NCBI GenBank assembly: GCA_014529385.2
Contig: CM043967.1
Location: 80,986,278 to 81,050,277 of the forward strand
Length of the DNA: 64,000 nucleotides
Source of the DNA: Adiantum capillus-veneris
Lineage: Eukaryota > Streptophyta > Polypodiopsida > Polypodiales > Pteridaceae
Direction: 5' to 3'
Below, piece by piece: positions 48,199 through 57,864 of the stretch (positions within the stretch are counted from its first letter, which is position 1; every line of letters starts with the position of its first letter). The notes under the pieces are model-generated. The model was not told the origin of the DNA. It did no database searches and saw nothing but the letters and a program-made list of their open reading frames with translations. Both the position numbers and the translations under genes were made by a program.

Positions 48199-50020
48199 GT
48201 TGTGATCCCAACTGTCTCACATGAATGAAGATAATATAATTATACAGACAATAGAGATGTGATAAAGAGACGAGGAGAGATTTTATTGGTGAATAACATG
48301 GAGTTTTGATACAATAGGATAATAGTATGATGTGGGACACACCTCGATGTGAGGAGCTCGAACCACCCGACCATCCCCGAGCAATTGTGTCAGTTGCATG
48401 CAAAGTCTCACTCGCGCTCGTGCTCGTGCTCGCATTCACAATCTGCAATAGAATCTCAAGTCTACAATCACCCTTGAAAATGACTCGCAATCGCAATAGG
48501 ACTTTTATATTAATCGTCCTCGAAAAACATGCTCGCACTTTTTTCCAAAAAATAGGCCATTTTGGACGTGTAGCCCAATCTTGCGCTCCAAGTCAACTTG
48601 CAAAATAAAAGAAAGAAGAAAACGTGATCGTAAAACGATCCGTTGGGTTAACTTTTTTGTTAAGTATTGAGTTTTACAGCTGTTTTCAACAACTCATATC
48701 TTTGAAACAAAGCCGAAACTATTTGAGCCCCGTCTCATAGCATTTTGTTCATCTCGTTGCGCTCTTTGGCGATTGCGCGATACAAAAAAACACATCCTGC
48801 TCAGATTTACTCAAAATGTTTGTGCAAAACAACAAATTTGACAAAAACATTGCAAAATAGAAATTTCTTACTTTTTTCTTAATCTACGGGCCTAAACGAG
48901 CATCAAAAACAACAAAACTTGTAAAAACTCAAAGAATGAAATTTGTTTCCTATATTATAGGCTTCAATCGCTACATACAAAATTTTTTCAAATTCACATG
49001 TTAACACCTTTAAAAACAGTCCCAAAAGTGACTTTCGGGTCAAAAACTTTACTGAATAAAAATGATCAAAATAGACTTCTACACAATACAAACTTTGAAA
49101 CAACCAAAACTTCCTAAAAAACCAAAATTTATTATTAAAACACTTTGAAATAAAGTCCTGTTACATGGAAGATCTTAAATTCAAACTCCATCAAAAACAT
49201 CATCCATCTAATTAGTCTTCCTTGAATGATGACCTTATTTATTAAGAACATGAAAGCCTAGTGATCCACATAGAAGCGAAACATTTCCCCCAGCTAATAG
49301 TGTTTGAATTTTGTGGCACAAAATACCATTCCCAGTGACTCTCTTTCAATGGTAGAATAGCCCTGTTCAGCTGTGCTAAACCTGCAAGTGGTGCAGTAGA
49401 CTATGTAGTCTATCTTGCCACCATCAGGCTGGGCCAATATAGTCCCCCATCGCCATTCTAGATGCATCAATATGCACATGAAAAATTACCTCCCAGTTTG
49501 TTCGATAAAGAACTAGCTTTCTGCCGATTGCATCCTTCAAACACTAGAAACTTTGTTCACATTCTTTAGTCGAGATAAATTTATTTCCCTTCTTGGTCAA
49601 CTCATAAAGAGGTAATTATTTGGCTGTAAACAAATGAATAAACCTCTTGTAAAAATTAATATATTCAAGGAAGGATCTCAACTTAAATACTGTTGTTGGA
49701 GCTCTAGCTTGCTGAACACACTTTACTTTATCACTAGCCATCTCAATTCCATTTTTGGACACAATGTGTCCCAGAAGCTTACCTCTTCACACCATGAGTA
49801 ATGACTTGAAGGGCACCTTTCGAGTACCATTTCTAAGAATAATAAATGCATCTCTTCAATGGAGAAAATGGTAAAGTCATCCACAAATATGGCGAAAAAC
49901 TTAGTGTAGGAATTCACTAAATATTTCCATCATGCATCTTTGAAAAGTGGATGGAGCATTACACAATCCAAACAACATCACTAAATACATAAATGCTCCC
50001 CATTCAATGATAAAGGCAAT
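48199..50020 (-). mobile_element. Element C2: second integrase-less gypsy copy, cut by the PLE
   Basis: The LTR-like region (48199-49200; possible left end TGTTGTGATCCC) is followed on the minus strand by RNase H (49479-49294) and RT (49917-49590). Similarity to element C1 stops within RT at GGCAAT (50020), after which the PLE 3' end begins. As in C1, no integrase lies between RNase H and the LTR. Confidence 0.8.
49201..50020 (-). pseudogene. Element C2 RT and RNase H fragments
   Basis: Minus-strand motifs: FFAIFVDDFTIFSIEEMHL (about 49905-49850) containing the RT VDD box, and TTCRFSTAEQGYSTIERESLG of RNase H (49395-49330). Frameshifts and stops separate them. The N-terminal half of RT is absent beyond 50020. 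Confidence 0.85.
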
Positions 50021-50152
50021 ATTTTAAAAAACAAAACGACTTAGCGAGCAAAATTTTTTCTTAGGCAACACAAAGACGGAAAGGGATACAAAGCTATGAC
50101 AGTTCGGGGGCATGGGGGTGGGGGGCACGCGGGGGGGGGGGGGGAGATACAA

Positions 50153-50201
50153 GTTTACACCAAACGCGTTTCGCTTTCATTAGCTCATCAGTGGTGTAAA
50201 C
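50153..50201 (-). ncRNA. Hammerhead ribozyme, PLE type (49 nt)
   Basis: Read on the minus strand from 50201. Stem I 5' arm GTTTACACCA; catalytic core CTGATGA; stem II GCT / loop AATGAA / AGC; GAAA; a very short stem III made by AC...GT with a GC loop; U17; then stem I 3' arm TGGTGTAAAC. All ten stem I bases pair perfectly and all invariant core bases are present. Predicted self-cleavage is between 50163 and 50162. A 2-bp stem III is characteristic of PLE ribozymes, which are thought to work best as dimers; the ACGCGT centre is itself self-complementary, which would allow this. Stem I shows no internal loop, so the usual loop I-loop II contact is not obvious. Confidence 0.92.
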
Positions 50202-50483
50202 AAAAAGGAGGATATGGAGGGGGTATAAATAGTGAGGTGTGGTGTGGCTCTAAAAACTATAATGGTACCCCATTTTGAAGAGGTTACTGCACCTCTTAGG
50301 AGGGTACTTACAAAAAAGGGAGGGAAAGCTGGAGAGTTATTAGGGCATTTAAAGGAGTGGAAAAATTGTACAGGAAGGGGACTAATAAAAAAAAAGGGGG
50401 GGATTTAGCCTAGGGAATGGGTGGAGTGAAGAGGGGTTGCATATATACATGAGGCCGAAGTTAGATGGGGTAAGGTTTTATCA

Positions 50484-50584
50484 ATTACGGGGGGGGGGTG
50501 GCGGGTGGGTGGTTGTGTATATACATGAGGCCACCGAAGACAGTTGAGGTAGGGTTTTGTTAATTACGGGTGGCATCCCCTTTT

Positions 50585-50618
<34 letters not shown>
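50484..50618. repeat. Poly(G) tracts, including a 31-base G run
   Basis: G runs occur at 50131-50144, 50484-50492 and 50588-50618 on the plus strand, i.e. C runs in the PLE sense strand. The 31-base run gives the proline stretch at the end of the RT-proximal frame. They could form G-quadruplexes. The second PLE fragment also has a G run at the matching place (63575-63588). Confidence 0.9.
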
Positions 50619-50619
<1 letters not shown>

Positions 50620-52860
50620 GGGTTGAGGGTTGAGTGGGAAAAGAAGAAGGAGGTTTAGAGAGAAGGGTTCCGAGATTGGGTGCATTCATCCAACAAATCA
50701 AAGGTCTAGGCAAGTGTGCGAGGTCCATGTTGGATTTCAGTAGATAAGTGAGGGGTTGGTTAATGGAATGAGATAAGTTGAGATGGCGGATTAGAGGTGA
50801 GAAAGGAATCTTGATGATGGTAGGAGAAAGTTTGGATTTGGACAATTTTTAAAGGAGAGAGGGTCTCAGATCATAGGAAAGGTAGAAAAAGCAAGCTTTT
50901 AATAGGGCGGAGGGGTATCCCTTCGCTCTAAGCCTAGTATAGAAGAGGTTACGAATAGAGATAAAGCTGGAAAGAGAGATTTCCCTAATAATGTACCTCA
51001 TAAGCTCTGAGAGAATAAACACAATCTTTTGGTGAGTAGGGTGCCAAGATTGCCAAGGGATATAGTTGTAGGAGTTTAGGCTTTTTTGATGACAGTGGGT
51101 ATCAAGGATCCCATACGCTGCAAAAGAGGGTCCCTTGAAAAAATGGATGTCTAGAATAAAAGATTCTTGAGAGGAGATTGAAAGGAAAATTTTGATATGT
51201 TCTTGGAGGGAGCGTCCATACTTTTGGAGGAGGTTGCTTAAGCTAGAGTGAGGTCCATCCCAAATTCCAAAGACATAATCTACAAATCTCTTGAAGTAGA
51301 GAAGGGAAGCGGAAGATAGGAGATTCATGCCTTCTTCTAAAAAGCAAAGGAAAAGGAAAGCATACACAACTGCAAAGTTTGACCCCATAGCGGTGCCTTT
51401 AATTTGGTGCCAAAATTCTCCATTGAAAGAGAGCTAATGTTGGTGGAGGATAAGAGAGGCTAAGGACAAGATGAAATTGACCTTAGGGGAAGGGAAGAAA
51501 CCTTGGATGGAACTTCTAAGGGTAGAGAGACCTTCGCGGATGGGGATACTAGGGTAGAGAGATTCAACATCGAAGGTGAAGAAGATAATGTTGGGAGGAA
51601 AAAAAGTAGATTTGACCCCATAGCGGTGCCTTTAATTTGGTGCCAAAATTCTTTATTGAAAGAGAGCTAATGTTGGTGGAGGATAAGAGAGGCTAAGGAC
51701 AAGATGAAATTGACCTTAGGGGAAGGGAAGAAACCTTGGATGGAACTTCTAAGGGCAGAGAGACCTTCGCGGATGGGGATACTAGGGTAGAGAGATTCAA
51801 CATCGAAGGTGAAGAAGATAATGTTGGGAGGAAAAGAAGTAGAAGCTAAGTCTAAAACAAGAGAGTGAGAGTCTTTAAGGTGTTGTGTTTTGGACAAAAG
51901 AATGGGGTATAGTTGTGCATGGAGCCACTTAGAGGCGTTCTCCAAGACGTAACTTTTGTAAGAGCAGATTGGACGGCTTACAAGGATGGTTTGTGGATCT
52001 TAGGCAAAAGGAAGAAAGGGCAAGCCTTGGGGCTTTAAGTGAGGAGGAGAGGATAAAAACTCTTTCATTGTAGGGAAGAAGAGGATAATTGGTGACAATG
52101 GCGGAAAGGAGGGATTGCACAAAGGGTAAAGGAGTTGTGGAGATTTTGGAGTAGATGAGGGGGTCCATAAGGTGACGAAAAGCTTCATTATAGTACCAAG
52201 ACTTAGATTAAAGGATAACTGGTCCTAGTTTTTTATCTGTCGATTTGATAATGATGTTCTGATCATTTCTTAAGGATGAGATGGAATTCATTAAAAGAGG
52301 TTTAGAGTGAAAAAGAGGAAGAGAGAATAGAAGAGGTTTTAGGAGAGAAGAGATAAGACTAAAGGTTTGGTTAAGAGTTGTGGAGGGAGAGGGAGGATTC
52401 CAAAGAGGATTCGGTATAGAAAAAGGAGAGGGAGGAAGAGAGGGTTCTTTATTATTAAAAAGCATTTTAAGTTGCAAACCCCTTTCTAAATTAGAATAAG
52501 CTTGAAGAATAGAGGAGAGGGGGGAATATAATTGAGTCCAAGGCCTACCAGCCTTTGTTCGGAGGGAGAGAGGGAACGATTAAAAAGGTTATGGAAGGAG
52601 AGGTTAGTAACCTTGTGCTCAAGGGAAAATGTGGTAATTTTGCTAAGAGTCAAAATTTTAAAGAGGTGGGGGTTAGTGAGGGGTAGCGAAAATTTACAAC
52701 GCTTTCTACCTATGTAGGTGAGGTGGGAAAGAAAAGGGAGCACACAAGGAGGAGGGGTCCAAATATGAGGAAAGAGAGGGGCTTGAGAGAAGAGCAAATG
52801 GACCCAAGTGGTAGGGTGATCCTTCCCTACCTCTCCCTCCTCCATTGCAAGTTGTTTGAA
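50564..52860 (-). pseudogene. PLE reverse transcriptase
   Basis: Conserved PLE blocks appear in order, in shifting frames. VTNLSFHNLFNRSLSPSEQR (about 52610) is the pre-RT motif. NIIIKSTDKKLGPVIL (about 52255-52210) is RT motif 1 in the form typical of PLEs. SRPICSYKSYVLENASKWLH (about 51990-51930) and FTFDVESLYPSIPIREGL (about 51820) are palm motifs. GTAMGSNFAVVYAFLFLCF is at 51390-51335, and RFVDYVFGIW (about 51290) is the catalytic box. HPTHQKIVFILSELMRYI and RLRAKGYPSALL are thumb, and APNLGTLLSKPP (about 50680) is the C-terminal PLE signature. The box reads VDY instead of VDD, and a 233-bp tandem duplication, stops and frameshifts are present, so the enzyme is dead. Confidence 0.9.
51381..51846 (-). 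repeat. 233-bp tandem duplication inside the PLE RT
   Basis: GACCCCATAGCGGTGCCTTT at 51381 recurs at 51614, and the following ~225 bp match nearly perfectly. The period is not a multiple of three, so it shifts the RT frame between the FDVESLYPSIP and GTAMGSN motifs. Confidence 0.95.
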
Positions 52861-53243
52861 GTTTTAGGTAGGCTATACTTAGGGTGTAGAGGCTTGGGTT
52901 GTGATGTGAAAGAGTTGAGGGGGTAGTGGAGAGTTTTGAGTAGAGAGGGTAAGGGGGTGATGTTTGATAAGGAGGGAGAAGGGCATGATTTTTTTGGAGT
53001 GGTTAAAATGGGAGGATTGTAAGAGGGGGAAGTAGTGCAAGGGAGGCCTAATGGGGGAGAGGGCTTGGGTTTTTTAAAGGGTTGATAGGTGAAATTTAAA
53101 TGGGAAGTTTTATTCAAAGGGGGAGGCTTCTTGAGAGGTTGTCGAGTGTTATGTGAGACAACTTTTGGAGGAGAGGGCTTGTAGGAGGTTAAGTGGGCGT
53201 TGTTAGAGAGCTTCTTTCGGGGGGGGGGGTGAAAGAAGCTTTT

Positions 53244-54650
53244 TCATTTGGGTGGTGACCTCATGAAGCACAATTCACCCACCGTTTCTTCCTTAGGAAG
53301 AGACTCTACTTCTTCCAAGATGGCAGATTGGGACCTCTTCCTAGCATTGTGTGTTGCTACGCTTAAGGAAGAGGCTAAATGAGCTTGGAGTATCTCATTT
53401 TGAAAATGCGCATCAAATTCATTGAGGGAGGTTTGCTTCCAAAGAAAGAGTTGATTCTCCCAAGTTGTGGGTAGCACTCTTGGAAAAGAGATGGGTGCGA
53501 GTTTTTTGGTAAGGTCCGAAAGCCTCTCTTCCACAAGATCGCGGTACTCATCAAAGGTTTTTTGGAGGTTATTGACAAGTAAATCTTGGGCTTGGATGTA
53601 AGCTTTAGTGCAATTTAATTGGAACTGGATATTGAGGGCGTTAAGCTTGGCGCTTAAGAGTGATTGAGCTTGAGAGTCATCCAAGGTGAGGCGAGGAGGC
53701 TTCATACAAAGGCTGTGTGGGGCTTTTTGAAAGGAGTGAAGGTTTTGCAAATGAGAAAGGTGTGCTTTGGCTTTGCTAAGCTTATGATTGAGGGCCCTAA
53801 ACTCTACCAAGGAGAGGAAAACAATTTTATTGAATTCCAAGGGCTTTTCAATTTGGGGTAGAATGGGAGAGGGAGCGACCGCAAGGGAGGAAGAGCTTGC
53901 GGAGAGAGAACCAAAAGAGGAGAGGAAGGCAAGGGGAAGACTTGTGAGGAGGCCACCTTGAGAGGTGTTGGAGAACATGCCACCCTGCATGGTTTGTGGA
54001 GAGTTGGAGAAAATGCCACCTTGTATGTTTTATGGAGAGTAAGTAATGCCGGGATGATGAGAGAGAGAGGGGTTAGTGATGCCGATGTTTTTTGTCACGG
54101 AAAGGGAGAGTTGATCAAGGTCCTCGAGTGGTAGGTTAGCAGTGAGGCCGAGGATCTCTTTCGAGCTAAAAATGGTCTTTTTTAAGGAGGTGGGAAGAGA
54201 TGACGTTGGAGAGGGTAGGTTGATGAGGTTAGCCGCCGAGGTAAAGCCGGGAAAGATAGATTTACCCTTAGAAAGGGTGTTGGATTTCAAGGGAATTACA
54301 AGGGCCGGGGAAGTGGATGTGGGTGTTAGAAGATTTGTGGTGTGGGTTGCCATATTGGAGATAGGGGAGGCCGAAATGGACGGAGCCGGAAGCGAAGGAT
54401 TGGGGTTACCCTCTATTGTCATAGGGGTAGGGTTTGATCCCGACGTTGATGCCGAAGTGGGGGAAGGAGTCTCCATAGGGATTGATAAAAAAGAGGAAAG
54501 GTTCGGTAAGGAGATTGCCTCGCACCGAGAGGGGAAAGGTTTTAACTTGGCTATAACAAGTGAAAGGGTTTCTGCTTTAGATTTGTTGATGTTGGGGGAA
54601 GCAAAAGAGACATACATCAAAAGTAACTGGTTGAGGCATAGTTGATGCAA
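53244..54650 (-). pseudogene. PLE ORF1-like region, Ser/Pro-rich then coiled coil
   Basis: One frame runs from the minus-strand ATG at 54650 to 53244 (about 468 codons) with a single TAA near 54030; the same frame is again open further on (53117-52827). The N-terminal 200 residues are Ser/Thr/Pro-rich with METPSPTSASTSGSNPTPM. A short duplicated motif (IQGGIFSN / MQGGMFSN) marks the middle. The C-terminal part (about 53840-53300) is leucine-, lysine- and glutamine-rich, with helical segments such as ALNHKLSKAKAHLSHLQNLH, and probably forms a coiled coil. No known domain and no GIY-YIG motif is seen. By position it is a nucleic-acid-binding or structural protein; that is inference. Confidence 0.6.
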
Positions 54651-54892
54651 AAGAGGACGTGGTGAAGGCTGCCAGGTGAGATAATTTACACTGGGCCGCT
54701 TAAGGTGCGGACCTGTCGATGGACTTGGGGAAGAGGCAGTGCTTTCAAGCCCGAGAGGGGAGCACCGATGGACTAGAGGAAGCGCCTACTAAGACTGCAC
54801 GGTATCCCTTCTTGGGGTCACAATTCGGGCTGTGAATTTTTTTTAAAAGCTGGGCTGGAGTCCGTACCCGAACAGTGTCACCCCTGCTGAAG
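54651..54892 (-). other. 5' untranslated region of the PLE, limit uncertain
   Basis: GC-rich, with no ORF. The minus strand reads toward the ATG at 54650. No hammerhead core (CTGATGA) was found here. The change to the 31-bp minisatellite at about 54893 is taken as the latest possible 5' limit. Confidence 0.4.
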
Positions 54893-55105
54893 GCCTGCAA
54901 CGCGTAGCAGCAGCTTGCCGAAAGCCTGCAACGCGCAGCAGTAGCTTGCCGAAGGCCTGCAACGCGCAGTAGTAGCCTGCCGAGAGCTTGCCCAAAGCCT
55001 GCCCAAGGCCTTCAAAGTGCAGTATAGCTGCTTAAAAGCACAGCAATAGCCTGCCACAAGAGCAGTAGCGTGCAATGTGCAACGCGCAGTAGTAGCCCGC
55101 AACAC
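54893..55105. repeat. 31-bp minisatellite (GCCTGCAACGCG units)
   Basis: GCCTGCAACGCGCAGCAGTA-like units start at 54893, 54924 and 54955, then degenerate copies continue to about 55105. The Cys/Ala/Leu-rich ORF across it is a repeat artefact. Confidence 0.85.
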
Positions 55106-55315
55106 GCACAGAGGTCCTGCTCAGTAGTTGCTGGGAGTCGCCGCAATAGCCTGCAACGCGCCGCGGTCACTGGGAGTTGTCGCAGTTGCTTGGAGTCGCC
55201 AACTGTGCGGCAGTTTTGCCGGGAGTCGCCACCAGTGCTGCGAAGGGAGCTGCCGCCTAGTAGTCCTCCATATTGCTTGTTTGCATGCTAGCGAAGGTAG
55301 GCTAGGCTAGCCTTG
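55106..55315. repeat. GGGAGTCGCC repeats next to element F
   Basis: (T/G)GGGAGT(C/T)G(C/T)C words recur every 20-35 bp (55133, 55170, 55190, 55219), extending the minisatellite style of the previous stretch. No gene. It ends at the element F target duplication. Confidence 0.6.
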
Positions 55316-55320
55316 CAGTG

Positions 55321-56819
55321 TGATGCATGGTTTTTAGGACCCCTTCTGAAGATGCAATAAAGGCACAGTCAGTTGTTGGGGAGATGAGGATACTCTAGTC
55401 CAAGGGATCTCGAAAGAGAAGAAAAATCTACTTCACAAGCACCAAAGAGTAAAAAGTGCCATGGACAGAAGATACGTGGGAACGAGCTCTTATGCATGCC
55501 TACAACCTATATCTTACAGAATAGCCCATTCTAGGTGTGAATTTCTAGTGAAATTTACACGAGGAGGTTCGTGTGGACTCACAGCACAGCATACTCCGTT
55601 TTCACTTTTTTACCGACAGTAAATATAATTTACCTACACTAAATATTTTTCACCTACATGGTAAATACAAATCACTTTTTACCTACAGTAACTTGTTTTA
55701 CCCATGGTAAATATTTTTTACTGCACCATAAGTATTTGGTAGGTAACAGTTCACTGTTACTAGAAGCAGTGATTGGGCATCAACAATGCAATTACAGGAG
55801 GAGAAAAGGGGAAAATCTTATGGTAAAGGTGAGTCAACAGGGATAAAGACTTTTGAGTTGAAAAGAGACATGCTGATTTTTTCAAAGAACACATGTCAAA
55901 AGAAGCCATGGTTGAGGATTTTTTGAGAATTTGATATTCAGGAGGACCCAACAGGTCCCCCCCTGACATGTGCAGAACCTCCAGTTTCAACAGCCACCTT
56001 ACCTGCTCTTAAATGCTGGTCAAGGCCTTATCCCCATGTGTCACAATCAAAAAAATCAGCATTTACCCTCCCCTCTCACATCACTCTAGAGAATATCTTG
56101 ATGGTGACATATCAGGTGACCTCAATCTGTTGACCACCCTAAGCAAAAAGTAACCCCAATCAGCGGATTTAAGCATGTTTATCCCTAATCCTAAACCCTC
56201 TCAGAAACCTATATAAGGAGGCCTTCTCTCACTCAAAACAAACACTTCACCTCCTTCACCAAGCAATGAAGCTATGACGACATTGCTCACAAAACGAGGA
56301 GCTATGGATGGAGCTCTACTCTCTCTCCCTCTCTCTCTCTCTCCCTCTAGTATGCTACATTACTAGCCCTAGAACCTAAATAAGGAGTCTTCTCTCATGC
56401 TCCATGGCCACCATCCTCGCCATCATTCTCTAAGGTATTGATGTGTTGCTAGTAGGATCATACCTACTTGCTGGGTTGATTGTTTTTGACAAGGGATTAT
56501 GCCATCCTTGGCTTGCTTCTCTATATCCTTGTTATGTATGATCAGATGCCGTTGTATTGTTAAGCTGATGTATTGTGTATATATATGCTACATAAGGCCC
56601 CTAAGCTTTGTTTCTATGTGTTTTGCCATATGTTTTGATGCCATCATAATGCCAGAAGTCTCACTTGCCTATGTGCACTATGTGTGAGGTCCCTAAACCT
56701 CTTAATTTAGGGTGGTGCCCCCTTTGTTTTGTTCTTTTCTTGTTTGCATGAGGCGTGGTTTGTGGAGTGTGCACGAGTATAGAGGCCACCCAATTGCACT
56801 GCTCTTTTTCCCGCTATCA
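55321..56819 (+). repeat. Element F 5' LTR
   Basis: Features shared with the 3' copy: a TTTACCTACAGTAA-type motif repeated in varied form at 55610-55720, TATATAAGG (56212-56220) as TATA box about 1.1 kb from the end of the LTR's U3 start reading, a (CT)n tract (56326-56350), and a hairpin TAAACCTCTTAATTTA followed by GGTGGTGCCCCC near 56695-56720. Small ORFs such as 55658-55846 occur in both LTRs only because the LTRs are identical there. Confidence 0.95.
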
Positions 56820-56822
56820 TTT

Positions 56823-56834
56823 TGGTGCCCCCAC
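56823..56834 (+). promoter_or_regulatory. Putative primer binding site, element F
   Basis: TGGTGCCCCCAC lies three bases after the LTR end. Element E has the same sequence with one change at the same place, so it is a conserved functional site. I cannot name the tRNA. Confidence 0.65.
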
Positions 56835-56891
56835 GGAGGAGGGCTACACAGACCTTGAGTCCACAAGCAATGAAGATGTGCAATCTACAAC

Positions 56892-57289
56892 ATGGACGAA
56901 TGGCGTGAGGAGTTTGCAAATCGGAGAACAGAAGAGGAGGAGGATTTAGAGGCCTTAAAAGCTTTCATCGAGGTCTTGTTACCAGGTTGCAGTGTCATTG
57001 AAATTCAAGAAGTAAGTTCTTCTACATGCCTTGTTCGTGATCGTCACCAACGAAGGAGAGTGAGAAGAAGAGCTTGATATACCTCTCCTCTCAACCTATG
57101 AGTGCTCCAGAAACCTCCAACGCACACGAGCTTGAAATATTCTACATCAACATACACGAAGGTACTGTGACACACATTAAGGGAAGAGAAAGCATCACCA
57201 GACCTCTCTTTCGTGAGGAGCCGACTAAGAGGAGGAAGATCACCTCTACACCTAAGCGGCCCAAGGCCGCAGCGCGTGCTCAAGCGTAA
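56892..57289 (+). pseudogene. Element F short basic ORFs after the primer site
   Basis: Two short frames: 56892-57077 starts MDEWREEFANRRTEEEED and ends in an arginine-rich tail; 57074-57289 includes KRRKITSTPKRPKAAARAQA, which resembles a nuclear localisation signal. They overlap by four bases in different frames. No family is recognised. They could be the broken start of the accessory protein that follows. Confidence 0.35.
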
Positions 57290-57399
57290 GGTAACATTTG
57301 GCTTAATCTCATTAATAAGGGATTACATGACCACTACAGGCAAGAAAAAGGCTAGTGAGCAACCAACTTCAACCTCCAACTTGCAACCATGACTCTCAC

Positions 57400-57860
57400 C
57401 CCTAAATCCTCCTGAAGCAAAGAGGCGAAGGCTTGCCTACAAGATTACTGCCCGTCTGCGAGTGCTCCTAGTGCACTGTGTGAATCCAGACACCACCAAT
57501 CCCAAGCCAACCTCCTTTCCGCGTGAAGATCACTTTGGATATTGTCCAAAGTGCTTTGGAGACCAGGTGAAAAGCCTCCCTGCCCTACCTTTGCTGCTAA
57601 TTTTCAAGAAGTTATCTCAATCTAAGGAAACTATCTTAGTTGATGATGTGCTGCACATTAATGGTGTCACTTTCATTCGTCATGCTGATTATGGTAATAG
57701 CATCCAATTGCTGCTTGCTAAAAGGCTCAGCATTGTACAAAGTGTTGCCATCACGCCTTACGTCTTCACAGATGCATCAAGAAGAGTCGAAGTGATCCGA
57801 GGTGCTGACCTTCTGTGGCTGATCAGGCTCATTGGTCCCAAGGTGGTGCAACTAAGCTAG
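57400..57860 (+). CDS. Element F accessory protein 1, unknown function
   Basis: The frame is open from about 57402 (PPEAKRRRLAYKITARL) through GYCPKCFGDQVKSLPAL to LLAKRLSIVQSVAITPYVF and GADLLWLIRLIGPKV, stop at 57858. The start is unclear; an upstream ATG at 57328 is in another frame. The C-terminal half aligns with 23195-23360 of element G. A CPKC pair and a basic KRRR segment are visible, but no named domain. Retention in two elements points to a function in the element cycle. Confidence 0.5.
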
Positions 57861-57864
57861 GCTC

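Larger units (their letters stand above)
50022..54870 (-). mobile_element. Penelope-like element (PLE) with hammerhead ribozyme
   Basis: On the minus strand, a 5' untranslated region (54870-54651) is followed by a long ORF1-like frame, a PLE reverse transcriptase, a proline/poly(C) region and a 3' region containing a complete hammerhead ribozyme. The 3' terminus (TTTTAAAAA(A)CAAAACGACTTAGC on the plus strand) is shared with the fragment at 63482. No GIY-YIG endonuclease is recognised at either side of RT. The exact 5' end is unknown and a second ribozyme was not found upstream, so the copy may be 5' truncated. Confidence 0.85.

Noticed and set aside
53244-53990. GIY-YIG endonuclease in the PLE ORF1
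   Set aside because: No GIY...YIG pattern or spaced Arg/Glu/Asn residues are visible; the segment looks like a coiled coil.
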